A DNA stretch of 64,000 bases from Gilliamella sp. ESL0405 (lineage in GTDB: Bacteria; Pseudomonadota; Gammaproteobacteria; Enterobacterales; Orbaceae). The stretch covers positions 2,356,001 to 2,420,000 of the forward strand of contig NZ_CP048265.1 of the NCBI RefSeq assembly GCF_019469205.1, written 5' to 3'. This document shows positions 18,973 through 26,695 of the stretch, in pieces (positions within the stretch are counted from its first letter, which is position 1; each line of letters opens with the position of its first letter). The position numbers and the translations under genes were made by a program. The notes under the pieces are model-generated. The model had not been told where the DNA came from, did not search any database, and worked only from the letters and a program-made list of their open reading frames with translations.

Positions 18973-20565
18973 TTACTTACTTCTATTAATTGGGCATGAA
19001 ACTAATTCTATTGCTTTGGCTAGTTGGTCTGTTTGAACATTGTAATTGGTTTTTAAATCTTCACAAATAGCATCTTGTGTAGGTCTAGTTCTTCTATCTT
19101 GCTCATTATAATTAGACCATTCTTTATTCCTAATTTTGATTGCTATTAATAATGGGTCATCTTTTCTATATGTGCCGAGTAAAATAGGTACTAGTTTTTT
19201 TAGTTTCTCAATTTCTTTCTTAGCTTGTTCTAAATCTTTTTGTAAATCATTATGCGACGTCTGCTTCTTAGGTAAAATGATATTATCACTTTTTCTAATC
19301 ATTTCTTTGTTAAGATACTTTTGAATAATAAGCTTATCTATAGTAACTTTGTCATATAAAGGAAAACGATGAGTATTACTATCCCATTCATTAATGGGCA
19401 AACGATAATTTTCATTATTAATTTTAGTTGCAATACAAATTCCTTCAGCAAATAAATTTAAAAGTTCTCTGGCTTTCGAGTTAAATTCTACTGAATAAGG
19501 CTCAATCCCAGATATTAAGGTATACTCGTACATTAAAATGTTATACTTTCTTATTATAAGTAATAATTTTTTTCCAGTTTCCGAAATATCAGTTTGATAC
19601 TGCTGAGTAATTATGTTTATTAACGCTTTTAGTGAGATAAAATCATTATCAGTAAGGGAAGAATTATCACAATTAATATTGCTGATCTTCTCAAATTTCT
19701 CAATTTTCTGCTTTAATGAAACAATTTCATCTTTTAAGCTTGCATTTTCAGAAATAATTTGTTCATATTGAGTTTTATTATTTGAAAAATTAATATTATT
19801 TGTTAATGTTCCAAAGGAAGCTGATGTATAAAAATTAATATTTAAATCAGATAAAAGATTTTTGATATCATTTCTCAAAAAACCAATATTAGAGTAATTA
19901 TATCCATTAATCTTATCTAGTTTATTATCTACTTGGGGAATGCTATTATTAACAATAATTTCTAAAAGAATATCATTTAGATTCAAAAATTCTGCTTCTA
20001 CAATTTCACCCGTAATTTTTTTATTGTATAGTTTTAGCATAGGGATGTTTTTTTGCATAAGTTTTAATTTCAATGCTTTTGCTAATCTATCAGTTTGGAC
20101 ATCAGGATAGGCATAAGAGAGGTGATGAAACAATTCTACAATAGAAATAAATTGAAATTCATGTTTATCAATGGCATCTAAAAAAACATCTTTATCACTA
20201 TTAGTTTCACAAAACTTGAAATATTTATTATTTTTCAATATAAAACCTGATTTACTTGCCCACTCAAATAAATCTTTTTTAAAAATAATTGTTTGGTCTG
20301 AAGCTATAGGCCAGTCTTTAGTTGTTTCGTTATATTCCCCTTGATCAATAAGGTTACCATTACTATCACGTTTAATCATGTAATAGTATAAAGGAATAAT
20401 TTCTTTGATTCTTATTGCATAACATATCTGATTAATATTATTATCCAACTCTTCAATTTTTTCAGGAAATTTATCAAAAAAATTTTTTTTGTTTGTTGGC
20501 TCCAAATTCATCAATATAAATGCAGCTTCATCAATAGTTAATCGAGTAAGTTTTAAATAATCCAT
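18973..20565 (-). CDS. Unknown 530-aa protein of the phage-like island
   Basis: Soluble, Lys/Asn/Ile-rich protein with no recognised catalytic motif. It opens with LTRLTIDEAAFILMNLEP, an N-terminal pattern (LT-x-x-EAA-x-x-L-x-x-x-x-P) that I associate with many proteins of satellite phages and genomic islands in Enterobacterales and Pasteurellaceae. Two coiled-coil stretches follow (about residues 270-300 and 440-470). A short motif occurs twice: VQTDRLAKAL near residue 175 and VQTDQLAKAI near the C-terminus. The C-terminal part (RTRPTQDAICEDLK) looks like a small DNA-binding helical segment. Its leader carries a strong hairpin (20590-20646). It could be a replication accessory or a defence protein; I cannot decide. 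Confidence 0.65.
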   Translation of the reverse strand: MDYLKLTRLTIDEAAFILMNLEPTNKKNFFDKFPEKIEELDNNINQICYAIRIKEIIPLYYYMIKRDSNGNLIDQGEYNETTKDWPIASDQTIIFKKDLFEWASKSGFILKNNKYFKFCETNSDKDVFLDAIDKHEFQFISIVELFHHLSYAYPDVQTDRLAKALKLKLMQKNIPMLKLYNKKITGEIVEAEFLNLNDILLEIIVNNSIPQVDNKLDKINGYNYSNIGFLRNDIKNLLSDLNINFYTSASFGTLTNNINFSNNKTQYEQIISENASLKDEIVSLKQKIEKFEKISNINCDNSSLTDNDFISLKALINIITQQYQTDISETGKKLLLIIRKYNILMYEYTLISGIEPYSVEFNSKARELLNLFAEGICIATKINNENYRLPINEWDSNTHRFPLYDKVTIDKLIIQKYLNKEMIRKSDNIILPKKQTSHNDLQKDLEQAKKEIEKLKKLVPILLGTYRKDDPLLIAIKIRNKEWSNYNEQDRRTRPTQDAICEDLKTNYNVQTDQLAKAIELVSCPINRSK

Positions 20566-20589
20566 ACGTTGCTCACATTCGCTAATAGA

Positions 20590-20646
20590 TATTTGCGTCA
20601 GTTCGCTAGGATTTCGAATGTTCGAGGATCAGCCTAGACGCAAATA
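20590..20646 (-). ncRNA. Structured leader, possible C4-like antisense RNA
   Basis: Directly upstream of the 530-aa gene, TATTTGCGTC (20590-20599) pairs perfectly with GACGCAAATA (20637-20646). Inside it CTAGG pairs with CCTAG, leaving a loop that contains TTCGAATGTTCGA. Small RNAs of the P1/P4 C4 type occupy similar positions before phage antirepressor or replication genes and have comparable stem-loops. The structure is seen in the sequence; the C4 assignment is a guess from position and shape. Confidence 0.35.
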
Positions 20647-20728
20647 ACACTTTAACATACAGTTATATACATTATAGCAACGTGTTTATATACATTAAAT
20701 TATTTTAGATATGAAATTATTGAGGTTA

Positions 20729-21283
20729 CTAATCGGGAATTTTTATACACATAGTAATAAGATGATCGTCATCGTCTTTTTTTGTGGGCAATACTCTAAA
20801 TCCTTGTTTTTCGTATAACTCTATCAATGAGGGATGATTATTACATTCTAATATAGCAAATCTACCGCCAGCCATAGCACGGATTTGTTTAATTATTGTA
20901 AAAGTTTCTTGTAATATTAACCCAAGATTTATAGGGTTATTTTCAACTGCGAAATTTTTACCAATTTGACCAATCAAATGAACTTTTATTTCTTTGGCGT
21001 GCTTATTAAAGCCATCCATTTTAGAAACTAATGTATTAGATAATTCAAACTCACTTGATTGTATTGATGTAAATGCTAAAGAAAAATAGGCGAGAATATC
21101 AGGAGAATCTTCGTTGATAATAAGATAGGTTTTTGATACGTTTCTTTTGCTAAATTTTATTGCTAAATTACATAAAAAATTCTCTAAATCTTTATTTTTA
21201 TCACATGAGAAACAACAAAGGAGGCTTTTTATTTCCTCCTCGTCATATTCATTAATAAGTTCATCTAAATTAACCGTGAGCAT
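20729..21283 (-). CDS. GNAT-family N-acetyltransferase, possible toxin
   Basis: A 184-aa acetyltransferase-fold protein. The C-terminal half shows the GNAT pattern: an acetyl-CoA binding region around GGRFAILECNN and the terminal PSLIELYEKQGFRVL strand-helix. Its ATG lies within the last codons of the upstream 60-aa ORF (14-base overlap), so the two are translated together. Small-partner plus GNAT pairs on mobile elements are often toxin-antitoxin systems in which the acetyltransferase inactivates charged tRNA, but the small protein here is not an obvious ribbon-helix-helix antitoxin. A housekeeping or resistance acetyltransferase cannot be excluded. Confidence 0.7.
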   Translation of the reverse strand: MLTVNLDELINEYDEEEIKSLLCCFSCDKNKDLENFLCNLAIKFSKRNVSKTYLIINEDSPDILAYFSLAFTSIQSSEFELSNTLVSKMDGFNKHAKEIKVHLIGQIGKNFAVENNPINLGLILQETFTIIKQIRAMAGGRFAILECNNHPSLIELYEKQGFRVLPTKKDDDDHLITMCIKIPD

Positions 21284-21452
21284 TTTTTTTGGTTAAAACT
21301 TTAGAAAATAATTTTATTGCTTTTTTAGATTCGGTTTTCTCGTCTCTCTCGCGAGTTTTTATCGTACTTTGTGCTTTCTCTAATTCGAAAAATACATTAA
21401 GATCGCGAGGCTCAGCTAAAACAAAGTTTTTGCTAAATGAAGATGTCGCCAT
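21270..21452 (-). CDS. Small protein coupled to the GNAT gene, antitoxin candidate
   Basis: 60 aa, start ATG at 21452 after a strong GGAGG. Composition is charged and basic (EKAQSTIKTRERDEKTESKK). It begins MATSSFSKNFVLAEPRDLNVFF. It overlaps the acetyltransferase start by 14 bases, which is typical of translational coupling. I do not recognise a DNA-binding fold, so the antitoxin role rests on gene arrangement alone. Confidence 0.55.
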   Translation of the reverse strand: MATSSFSKNFVLAEPRDLNVFFELEKAQSTIKTRERDEKTESKKAIKLFSKVLTKKNAHG

Positions 21453-21794
21453 ATTATGCCTCCATATAAGTACAATTACACAAGTTGTGAAGTATTATAT
21501 AGTCCTATTTTGTTATATCAAGATGTATTTAACAAAATATAACTGAATATAAATTAATATTAATGAATATTAGAGTTATATAAAATTTCCCAATCTTGAT
21601 AAATAAATATATCTACTATGAAAAAATTGCAGGATTAAAATGATATATAAGGATAATTAAATAAGAGAAGTTATAAAAGGCAATAATAAATATATAAGCC
21701 ATCGGGCTGTTTCAAAACATAAAGCGCGCTTATCAGCAAGGTAATGAATAGCCCTTAATAAGCTTTGAAATTTAAACCCATGCAATCAAAATAA
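21453..21794. other. Non-coding AT-rich gap in the island
   Basis: About 340 bases with no convincing ORF. It includes the promoter area of the GNAT pair. Nothing else identifiable. Confidence 0.45.
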
Positions 21795-22060
21795 TTACAT
21801 TGCTTCTAACGTGTCCTTAAATTCTTCAAGCCAAGTAGGGAGGGATAGTAAATTTCTACAACGCTAATCTTTTTACACCGCCCAGCCTCATTTTTGTGCA
21901 AAATCGCGAATTGAAATAATTTTTTTACTATCAATGAATGTGCTGACTTTTTAGAAGATTGCAATTTTAATACCTGTATGGTGGAAATCACCATAGAGCA
22001 TTTAATCTTTTCCTCTAGTAGTAACCATGGATCAACCTTAAAATCACTTATTCTTAATAT
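21795..22060 (-). pseudogene. Decayed phage-island gene with multiple stops
   Basis: Minus-strand reading gives ISDFKVDPWLLLEEKIKCS, a continuation VISTIQVLKLQSSKKSAHS, then after a frame change FIDSKKIISIRDFAQK followed by three in-frame stops within about 12 codons, and a clean C-terminus LLSLPTWLEEFKDTLEAM before TAA at 21795. The coherent fragments with stops between them point to a real gene that has decayed. I do not recognise the family. Confidence 0.5.
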
Positions 22061-22419
22061 TATAATTAATATTTATTTTAGTGAAAAAGAAGGTGTATGG
22101 AATTACCCTATATTTCAATTACTTAATTATAGGATCATGATTATATTTATATGTGAATAGTAGTGAACACAAAAAAAACATATATAATAAGCATATAATA
22201 TATTGATATATATAATTAATTTTAAAGAGTCAATACCAGCGAACACTTTTAATGAAAAGTTTAGAATAATGTGGGGTAAGTATAAAAAAACCAGTTTAAT
22301 AACTGGTATATGTTAAGGATGATATTTGAAAAAGCTCACCTCACATTTGAGGAGTGGATCTTATTAATAATTAAAAGAGTAACTCAAATATGAGGTAGGA
22401 TAATTATAGCGTAATACAT
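22061..22419. other. Non-coding gap with short hairpins
   Basis: AT-rich and without ORF. It has a perfect inverted repeat, ACCAGTT-TAAT-AACTGGT, near 22290-22307, and a second weaker pairing around CTCACCTCACATTTGAGG. These could be terminators or recombination-site remnants next to the broken integrase. No tRNA-like fragment was found. Confidence 0.4.
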
Positions 22420-22859
22420 TTAATGTTTAACTAGCTTTAAATTATGGTTACCTGATAAAGAGACATTCCCGTTACTGGCTTGCTCGACAAAGTCACCCCA
22501 CCAGTTAAGCATGATTCTTCGTTGTTCTAGGTAAGTAGCGTGGTTATAGGCTCGCCTTACACTATTAGTATCGACGTGAGCAGTGCTGCTTCAATAATAT
22601 TAGGGTCTATACCTCCCTTAATTAATTCACGCATTTCATAGCGTTGTTTTCGCGCTTGCTGTGGTGAAACTTCCGGATAACTACCAAAACTGACTATAGT
22701 TCTATTATTTGTTATAGGGCGATAATGTCTAAATTGCCATTTTTTTGTCCCTGTTGACTGGAAAAGCAAACCATTTCCATCATAATGAGAATAATCTTCA
22801 CTTTGTGACTTGGCATTCTTAATTTGTGTATCAGTCATTGGAGCTATTTTTTTAGGCAT
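22420..22859 (-). pseudogene. Tyrosine integrase (P4 type) with internal deletion
   Basis: The N-terminal ~88 residues (MPKKIAPMTDTQIKNAKSQS, then SFGSYPEVSPQQARKQRYEM) are the arm-binding DUF4102-type domain of P4-family integrases. The minus-strand frame then changes and continues with the extreme C-terminus, YNHATYLEQRRIMLNWWGDF, ending at 22420. The core-binding domain and the whole catalytic domain with its Arg-His-Arg-Tyr residues are gone, so the gene was reduced by an internal deletion. It starts about 190 bases from the 3' end of tRNA-Ala, the usual place for such an integrase. Confidence 0.88.
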
Positions 22860-23046
22860 ACTTTCACCTTTTGGTGACTACGGATTTATAGGGCTATGTC
22901 CGTGAAGTCCTTAATACAGTCCCCAAAAATATGAATGTAAATGTTTCTTACTGATGCTTACAGGTTAATGAAATAGGCTTCAAAGCTTAGTGTTATTATA
23001 TTTGGTGTGCGTTAGGGGGTTAAAAGAATCTTACGGAATCTTAAAT

Positions 23047-23122
23047 TGGTGGAGCCAAGGGGGATCGAACCCCTGACCTCAACGCTGCCAGCGTTGCGCT
23101 CTCCCAGCTGAGCTATGGCCCC
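23047..23122 (-). tRNA. tRNA-Ala (anticodon GGC)
   Basis: Minus-strand cloverleaf: acceptor GGGGCCA pairs with TGGCTCC, including the G3-U70 wobble that identifies alanine tRNAs. The D-arm contains AGCTCAGCTGGGAGAGC, the anticodon stem CAACG/CGTTG encloses the loop CTGGCAG (anticodon GGC), and the T-arm reads AGGGGTTCGATCCCCCT. The CCA end is encoded. The degraded integrase and phage-like genes lie just downstream, so this tRNA was probably the attachment site. Confidence 0.97.
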
Positions 23123-23216
23123 AAAATGAAATGAATAAAACTGCGGCTAATAATATGCAACTAAATGGTAGGTGTCAATCGGTTTGATGTTGTTTGTTTG
23201 AAAAACAACCGAATTA

Positions 23217-23241
23217 AACGCTACCGATAAACGGTAGCGTT
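23217..23241 (-). terminator. Terminator of the yajC-secD-secF operon
   Basis: Perfect 10-bp stem AACGCTACCG/CGGTAGCGTT with a five-base ATAAA loop, seven bases after the secF stop on the minus strand. The downstream side in the direction of transcription is T-rich. Confidence 0.75.
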
Positions 23242-23247
23242 CAGATA

Positions 23248-24246
23248 TTAACGCAGAATAGCTGGTTGATCTGCACCTTCTACTTCTACTTTTGGTGGCA
23301 TAAAGTGTTCACGTTTAACGCCTAATTTAAGTGACATATAAGCCGCCACATAAATTGAAGAGATTGTACCAAGAACAATACCAACCCCTAACGTTTCTGA
23401 GAATCCTTTTAACATCGATCCGCCAAAAATATACAGAATGATAACAACCGCAAGTGTTGTACCTGAAGTCATTAAAGTACGATGTAATGTTTGAGTTAAC
23501 GAGATGTTAATCACATCGTAAGGTGATGCACGACGAATTTTTCTGAAGTTTTCACGAATTCGGTCAAATACCACGATAGTATCATTTAGCGAGTAACCAA
23601 TTATCGATAACATCGCCGCAATAATGGTTAAATCTAACTCACGTTCAAATAATGAAAGATAACCGGCTGTGATAATAACATCGTGCGCTAAAGCCACAAC
23701 AGCACCGGTACCAAATCGCCATTCAAAACGAAATGCAATATAGATTAGGATACAGACTAAAGCGGCGCAAATGGCTAAAATACCGTCTTGTGCAAGCTCA
23801 GCCCCGACGGTTGGTCCAACAAATTCAATGCGTTTGATTTGAGCATTTTCATCGATGCTTTTATGTATCAAATTAGAGATTTGTGAACCTAACGCATTAT
23901 CAATCGCCGCTGAAGCGCCATCTTCTTGTTTAGCAGTAGCTAAACGAATAATGATGTCTTTACTACTGCCATAATATTGCACCACTGGTTCATGATAACC
24001 AGCTTGACGCAAACTATTACGCAGATCATCAAGGTTAACCGATTTAGTTACCGTCAGCTCAATGGTTGTTCCACCAGTAAAATCTTGCCCAAGATTAAAG
24101 CCTTTGACAAAGATAACAACAATAGAGGCAACAACCAATAGCATTGAAATGACAAAAGCAATAAAGCCGTATTTTAAAAAGTCGAGGACTCTGCGGCCAT
24201 GATTGAGCTCTCTAACATCATGATTTTCTTTTTTATCAACACTCAC
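23248..24246 (-). CDS. secF: Protein translocase subunit SecF
   Basis: Inner-membrane partner of SecD in the proton-driven pull of proteins through SecYEG. 332 aa with the expected order: first helix (residues 27-52) leading into FVKGFNLGQDFTGGTTIEL, a periplasmic domain to about residue 135, the diagnostic IEFVGPTVGAELAQDG, and then five helices. The NDTIVVFDRIREN motif of the SecD/SecF family is intact. It begins nine bases after the secD stop, as in the usual yajC-secD-secF order. Confidence 0.98.
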   Translation of the reverse strand: MSVDKKENHDVRELNHGRRVLDFLKYGFIAFVISMLLVVASIVVIFVKGFNLGQDFTGGTTIELTVTKSVNLDDLRNSLRQAGYHEPVVQYYGSSKDIIIRLATAKQEDGASAAIDNALGSQISNLIHKSIDENAQIKRIEFVGPTVGAELAQDGILAICAALVCILIYIAFRFEWRFGTGAVVALAHDVIITAGYLSLFERELDLTIIAAMLSIIGYSLNDTIVVFDRIRENFRKIRRASPYDVINISLTQTLHRTLMTSGTTLAVVIILYIFGGSMLKGFSETLGVGIVLGTISSIYVAAYMSLKLGVKREHFMPPKVEVEGADQPAILR

Positions 24247-24255
24247 AATAAACCT

Positions 24256-26112
24256 CTAAATTGATAACTTATCAACACGGCGTCCGCCATAAACAAGATT
24301 GGCTAATGCTCGAGTTCCGACAATGGATGTAAACATCGATGTTAAAATACCGATTCCTAATGTAATGGCAAAGCCTTTAATCGATCCTGTACCAACGGCA
24401 TAAAGAATAATAGCAGTAATTAATGTGGTGATGTTGGCATCAAAAATACTACTCCAAGCGCCAGCATATCCTTCATTAATAGCATGCTGTACTCCTCGCC
24501 CGTTACTGAGCTCTTCTTTTATCCGCTCATTAATCAGCACGTTGGCATCAACCGCCATGCCTACCGTTAAAACGATACCGGCTATACCTGGCATACTTAA
24601 CGTTGCTCCCGGCAATAAGGACATCGCCCCAACAATAAGAATTAAGTTAGCCACTAACGCTAAACTTGCAAACACACCAAATAGGCGATAGACCACTAAC
24701 ATGAAGATAACGGAAATGAGTAATCCCCATATACACGATTCTAAACCTTGAGTGATATTTTCTTGCCCCATTGACGGCCCAACAGTGCGCTCTTCAATAA
24801 TTTGAATTGGCGCAATGAGTGCACCAGCTCGTAGTAATAGCGACAAATTTTTTGCTTCATCAATACTTTTAATATTCGTCACCTGAAAACGATCGCTGAA
24901 TATACCTTGAATAGTTGCAACATTAATAACTCGCTCTTGTTTTTCAAGAACTGGTTTATCATTTTCATCGCGTTTGCCGGTATCTTTATATTCAACAAAT
25001 AGCGTTGCCATTGCTTTTCCCAAATTCTTTTGGGTGAAATCAAGCATCGTTTTGCCGCCCGCACTGTCTAAATTGATACTCACCTCTGGTCGGCCATATT
25101 CACTAACTCTGGATGAAGAGTCAGTAATATGATCACCGGTTAATACAATTCGTTTAAACAGAAGCACCGGGTAACCGTCTTCCATATATTTCAATTCCGA
25201 TCCATATGGCACACGCATATCACCATTGATAATAGCGGCAAGGTTTTTTGATCCTTCTTCATTAACTTGTCTAAATTCTAATGTAGCTGTGGCACCTAAA
25301 ATGCGTTTTGCTAATGCCGTATCTTGAATTCCCGGTAACTCGACCACAATACGATCTGCACCTTGACGTTGCACTATTGGTTCAGCAACGCCCAATTGGT
25401 TAACACGGTTACGTAAAATAGTGGTATTTTGCTGAACAGCATCATTTTTTGCTTGTTGTAAACGCTGGTCGCTGACATTGATTACGATACTGTCATCAGT
25501 TTGGGAAGTTAATTTAAAATCCGGTAATACGTTAAGCTTTGTAATCGCTTTATTGCGATCGTCAGTATTATCAAATTGCATAACAATTTGTTGATTGTTA
25601 TTTTTATTAAGAGATTTGTACTTTAAATTGCTATTTTTAAACTCAGTTCTTATATTTTCAACCGATTGCTCAGTGAGTTTACTTAATGCAGTTGTCATAT
25701 CCACTTCCATTAAAAAGTGAACACCGCCTCGTAAATCTAAGCCGAGTTTCATTGGTTCGGCACCTAATACCCTTAGCCAAGCAGGTGTTGCAGGTGCTAA
25801 GTTTAAAGCGACGACATAATTATCACCTAAGGCTTGAGAAATTAATTCTTTAGCTTTAAGTTGAGTATCATTATCACCAACACGAATTAAGATAGATTTA
25901 TTTTCAAACACCAATGATTTGGGTTCGATATGATTATCACTTAAAAGCTTTTTGATATTATCTTGTGTGGTAACATTAATTTCAGCACCATTAGACGCTG
26001 AAATCTGTATAGCGGGGTCTTCACCATAAATATTTGGAAGCGCATAAAGTAGGCCGGCGCAAATAACGACGACCAACATAATGTACTTCCACAAAGGATA
26101 GCGGTTTAACAC
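24256..26112 (-). CDS. secD: Protein translocase subunit SecD
   Basis: Works with SecF and YajC. The frame is open to 26148, but E. coli SecD begins with the homologue of LNRYPLWKY. The GTG at 26112 gives VLNRYPLWKYIMLVVVICAG and a 618-aa protein, close to the E. coli length. The periplasmic P1 domain contains LGLDLRGGVHFLMEVDM; the C-terminal membrane part has GMAVDANVLINERIKEE, the family motif with its essential Asp. tgt and queA, which precede this operon in E. coli, are absent here; nuoN lies upstream instead. Confidence 0.97.
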   Translation of the reverse strand: MLNRYPLWKYIMLVVVICAGLLYALPNIYGEDPAIQISASNGAEINVTTQDNIKKLLSDNHIEPKSLVFENKSILIRVGDNDTQLKAKELISQALGDNYVVALNLAPATPAWLRVLGAEPMKLGLDLRGGVHFLMEVDMTTALSKLTEQSVENIRTEFKNSNLKYKSLNKNNNQQIVMQFDNTDDRNKAITKLNVLPDFKLTSQTDDSIVINVSDQRLQQAKNDAVQQNTTILRNRVNQLGVAEPIVQRQGADRIVVELPGIQDTALAKRILGATATLEFRQVNEEGSKNLAAIINGDMRVPYGSELKYMEDGYPVLLFKRIVLTGDHITDSSSRVSEYGRPEVSINLDSAGGKTMLDFTQKNLGKAMATLFVEYKDTGKRDENDKPVLEKQERVINVATIQGIFSDRFQVTNIKSIDEAKNLSLLLRAGALIAPIQIIEERTVGPSMGQENITQGLESCIWGLLISVIFMLVVYRLFGVFASLALVANLILIVGAMSLLPGATLSMPGIAGIVLTVGMAVDANVLINERIKEELSNGRGVQHAINEGYAGAWSSIFDANITTLITAIILYAVGTGSIKGFAITLGIGILTSMFTSIVGTRALANLVYGGRRVDKLSI

Positions 26113-26172
26113 GACATATTCTCTTGTGGGTTTAGGTAATAAACACAATGAACTATAATAGCTAACACACTA

Positions 26173-26505
26173 TTATAATGATTTCATTGTTCCTTTGGGT
26201 AAAACAGATGTGATAAAGTCACGTTTGATAACAACTTCAGTTGTATCGTTTAACTCTAACGCAATATAACCATTGTCATTCACTTTTGATACACGACCAA
26301 TAAGTCCACCATTGGTTAATACTTCATCACCTTTAGAAATTGATGCCATTAACTCACGATGCGCTTTAGCACGTTTTTGTTGTGGGCGCATAATCATAAA
26401 ATAGAAAAATAACCCAAACACAACAAGCATTATAGGTAAGAAATAAGGATTGTTTTCGCCTGCTGCCCCTTCAACGGCATACGCATTAGAAATAAAAAAG
26501 TCCAT
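26173..26505 (-). CDS. yajC: Preprotein translocase subunit YajC
   Basis: 110 aa with one membrane helix (residues 22-40: YFLPIMLVVFGLFFYFMIM) followed by RPQQKRAKAHRELMASISKGDEV and LTNGGLIGRV, the YajC domain pattern. Associates with SecDF. First gene of the operon; the 190-base upstream gap contains a solo 42-bp repeat at 26581-26625. Confidence 0.97.
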   Translation of the reverse strand: MDFFISNAYAVEGAAGENNPYFLPIMLVVFGLFFYFMIMRPQQKRAKAHRELMASISKGDEVLTNGGLIGRVSKVNDNGYIALELNDTTEVVIKRDFITSVLPKGTMKSL

Positions 26506-26580
26506 ATTTGTCCTCTTGATATAAATAAAATATTAAAGGTCAGAATTATAACACAATAAATAAATCTGTTATTAACTATT

Positions 26581-26625
26581 TCTTGTCAAGATCTTTCAGA
26601 AATTACCTACGTTTGAGCAAAAAAC
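26581..26625 (+). repeat. Solo copy of the ~42-bp interspersed repeat
   Basis: TTGTCAAGATCTTTCAGAAA followed by a CTACGTTTGAGCAAAAAA segment. Same layout as the copies in the array at 54980-57985 and at 4825-4869, with a few substitutions. It lies between yajC and nuoN, upstream of yajC on its minus strand. Confidence 0.7.
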
Positions 26626-26695
26626 ATACACCACTTAATAAAGATCTAGGTGCAAAATATTCCGCCTATCAAATGATGAAGGCGGAAAATGGTGG

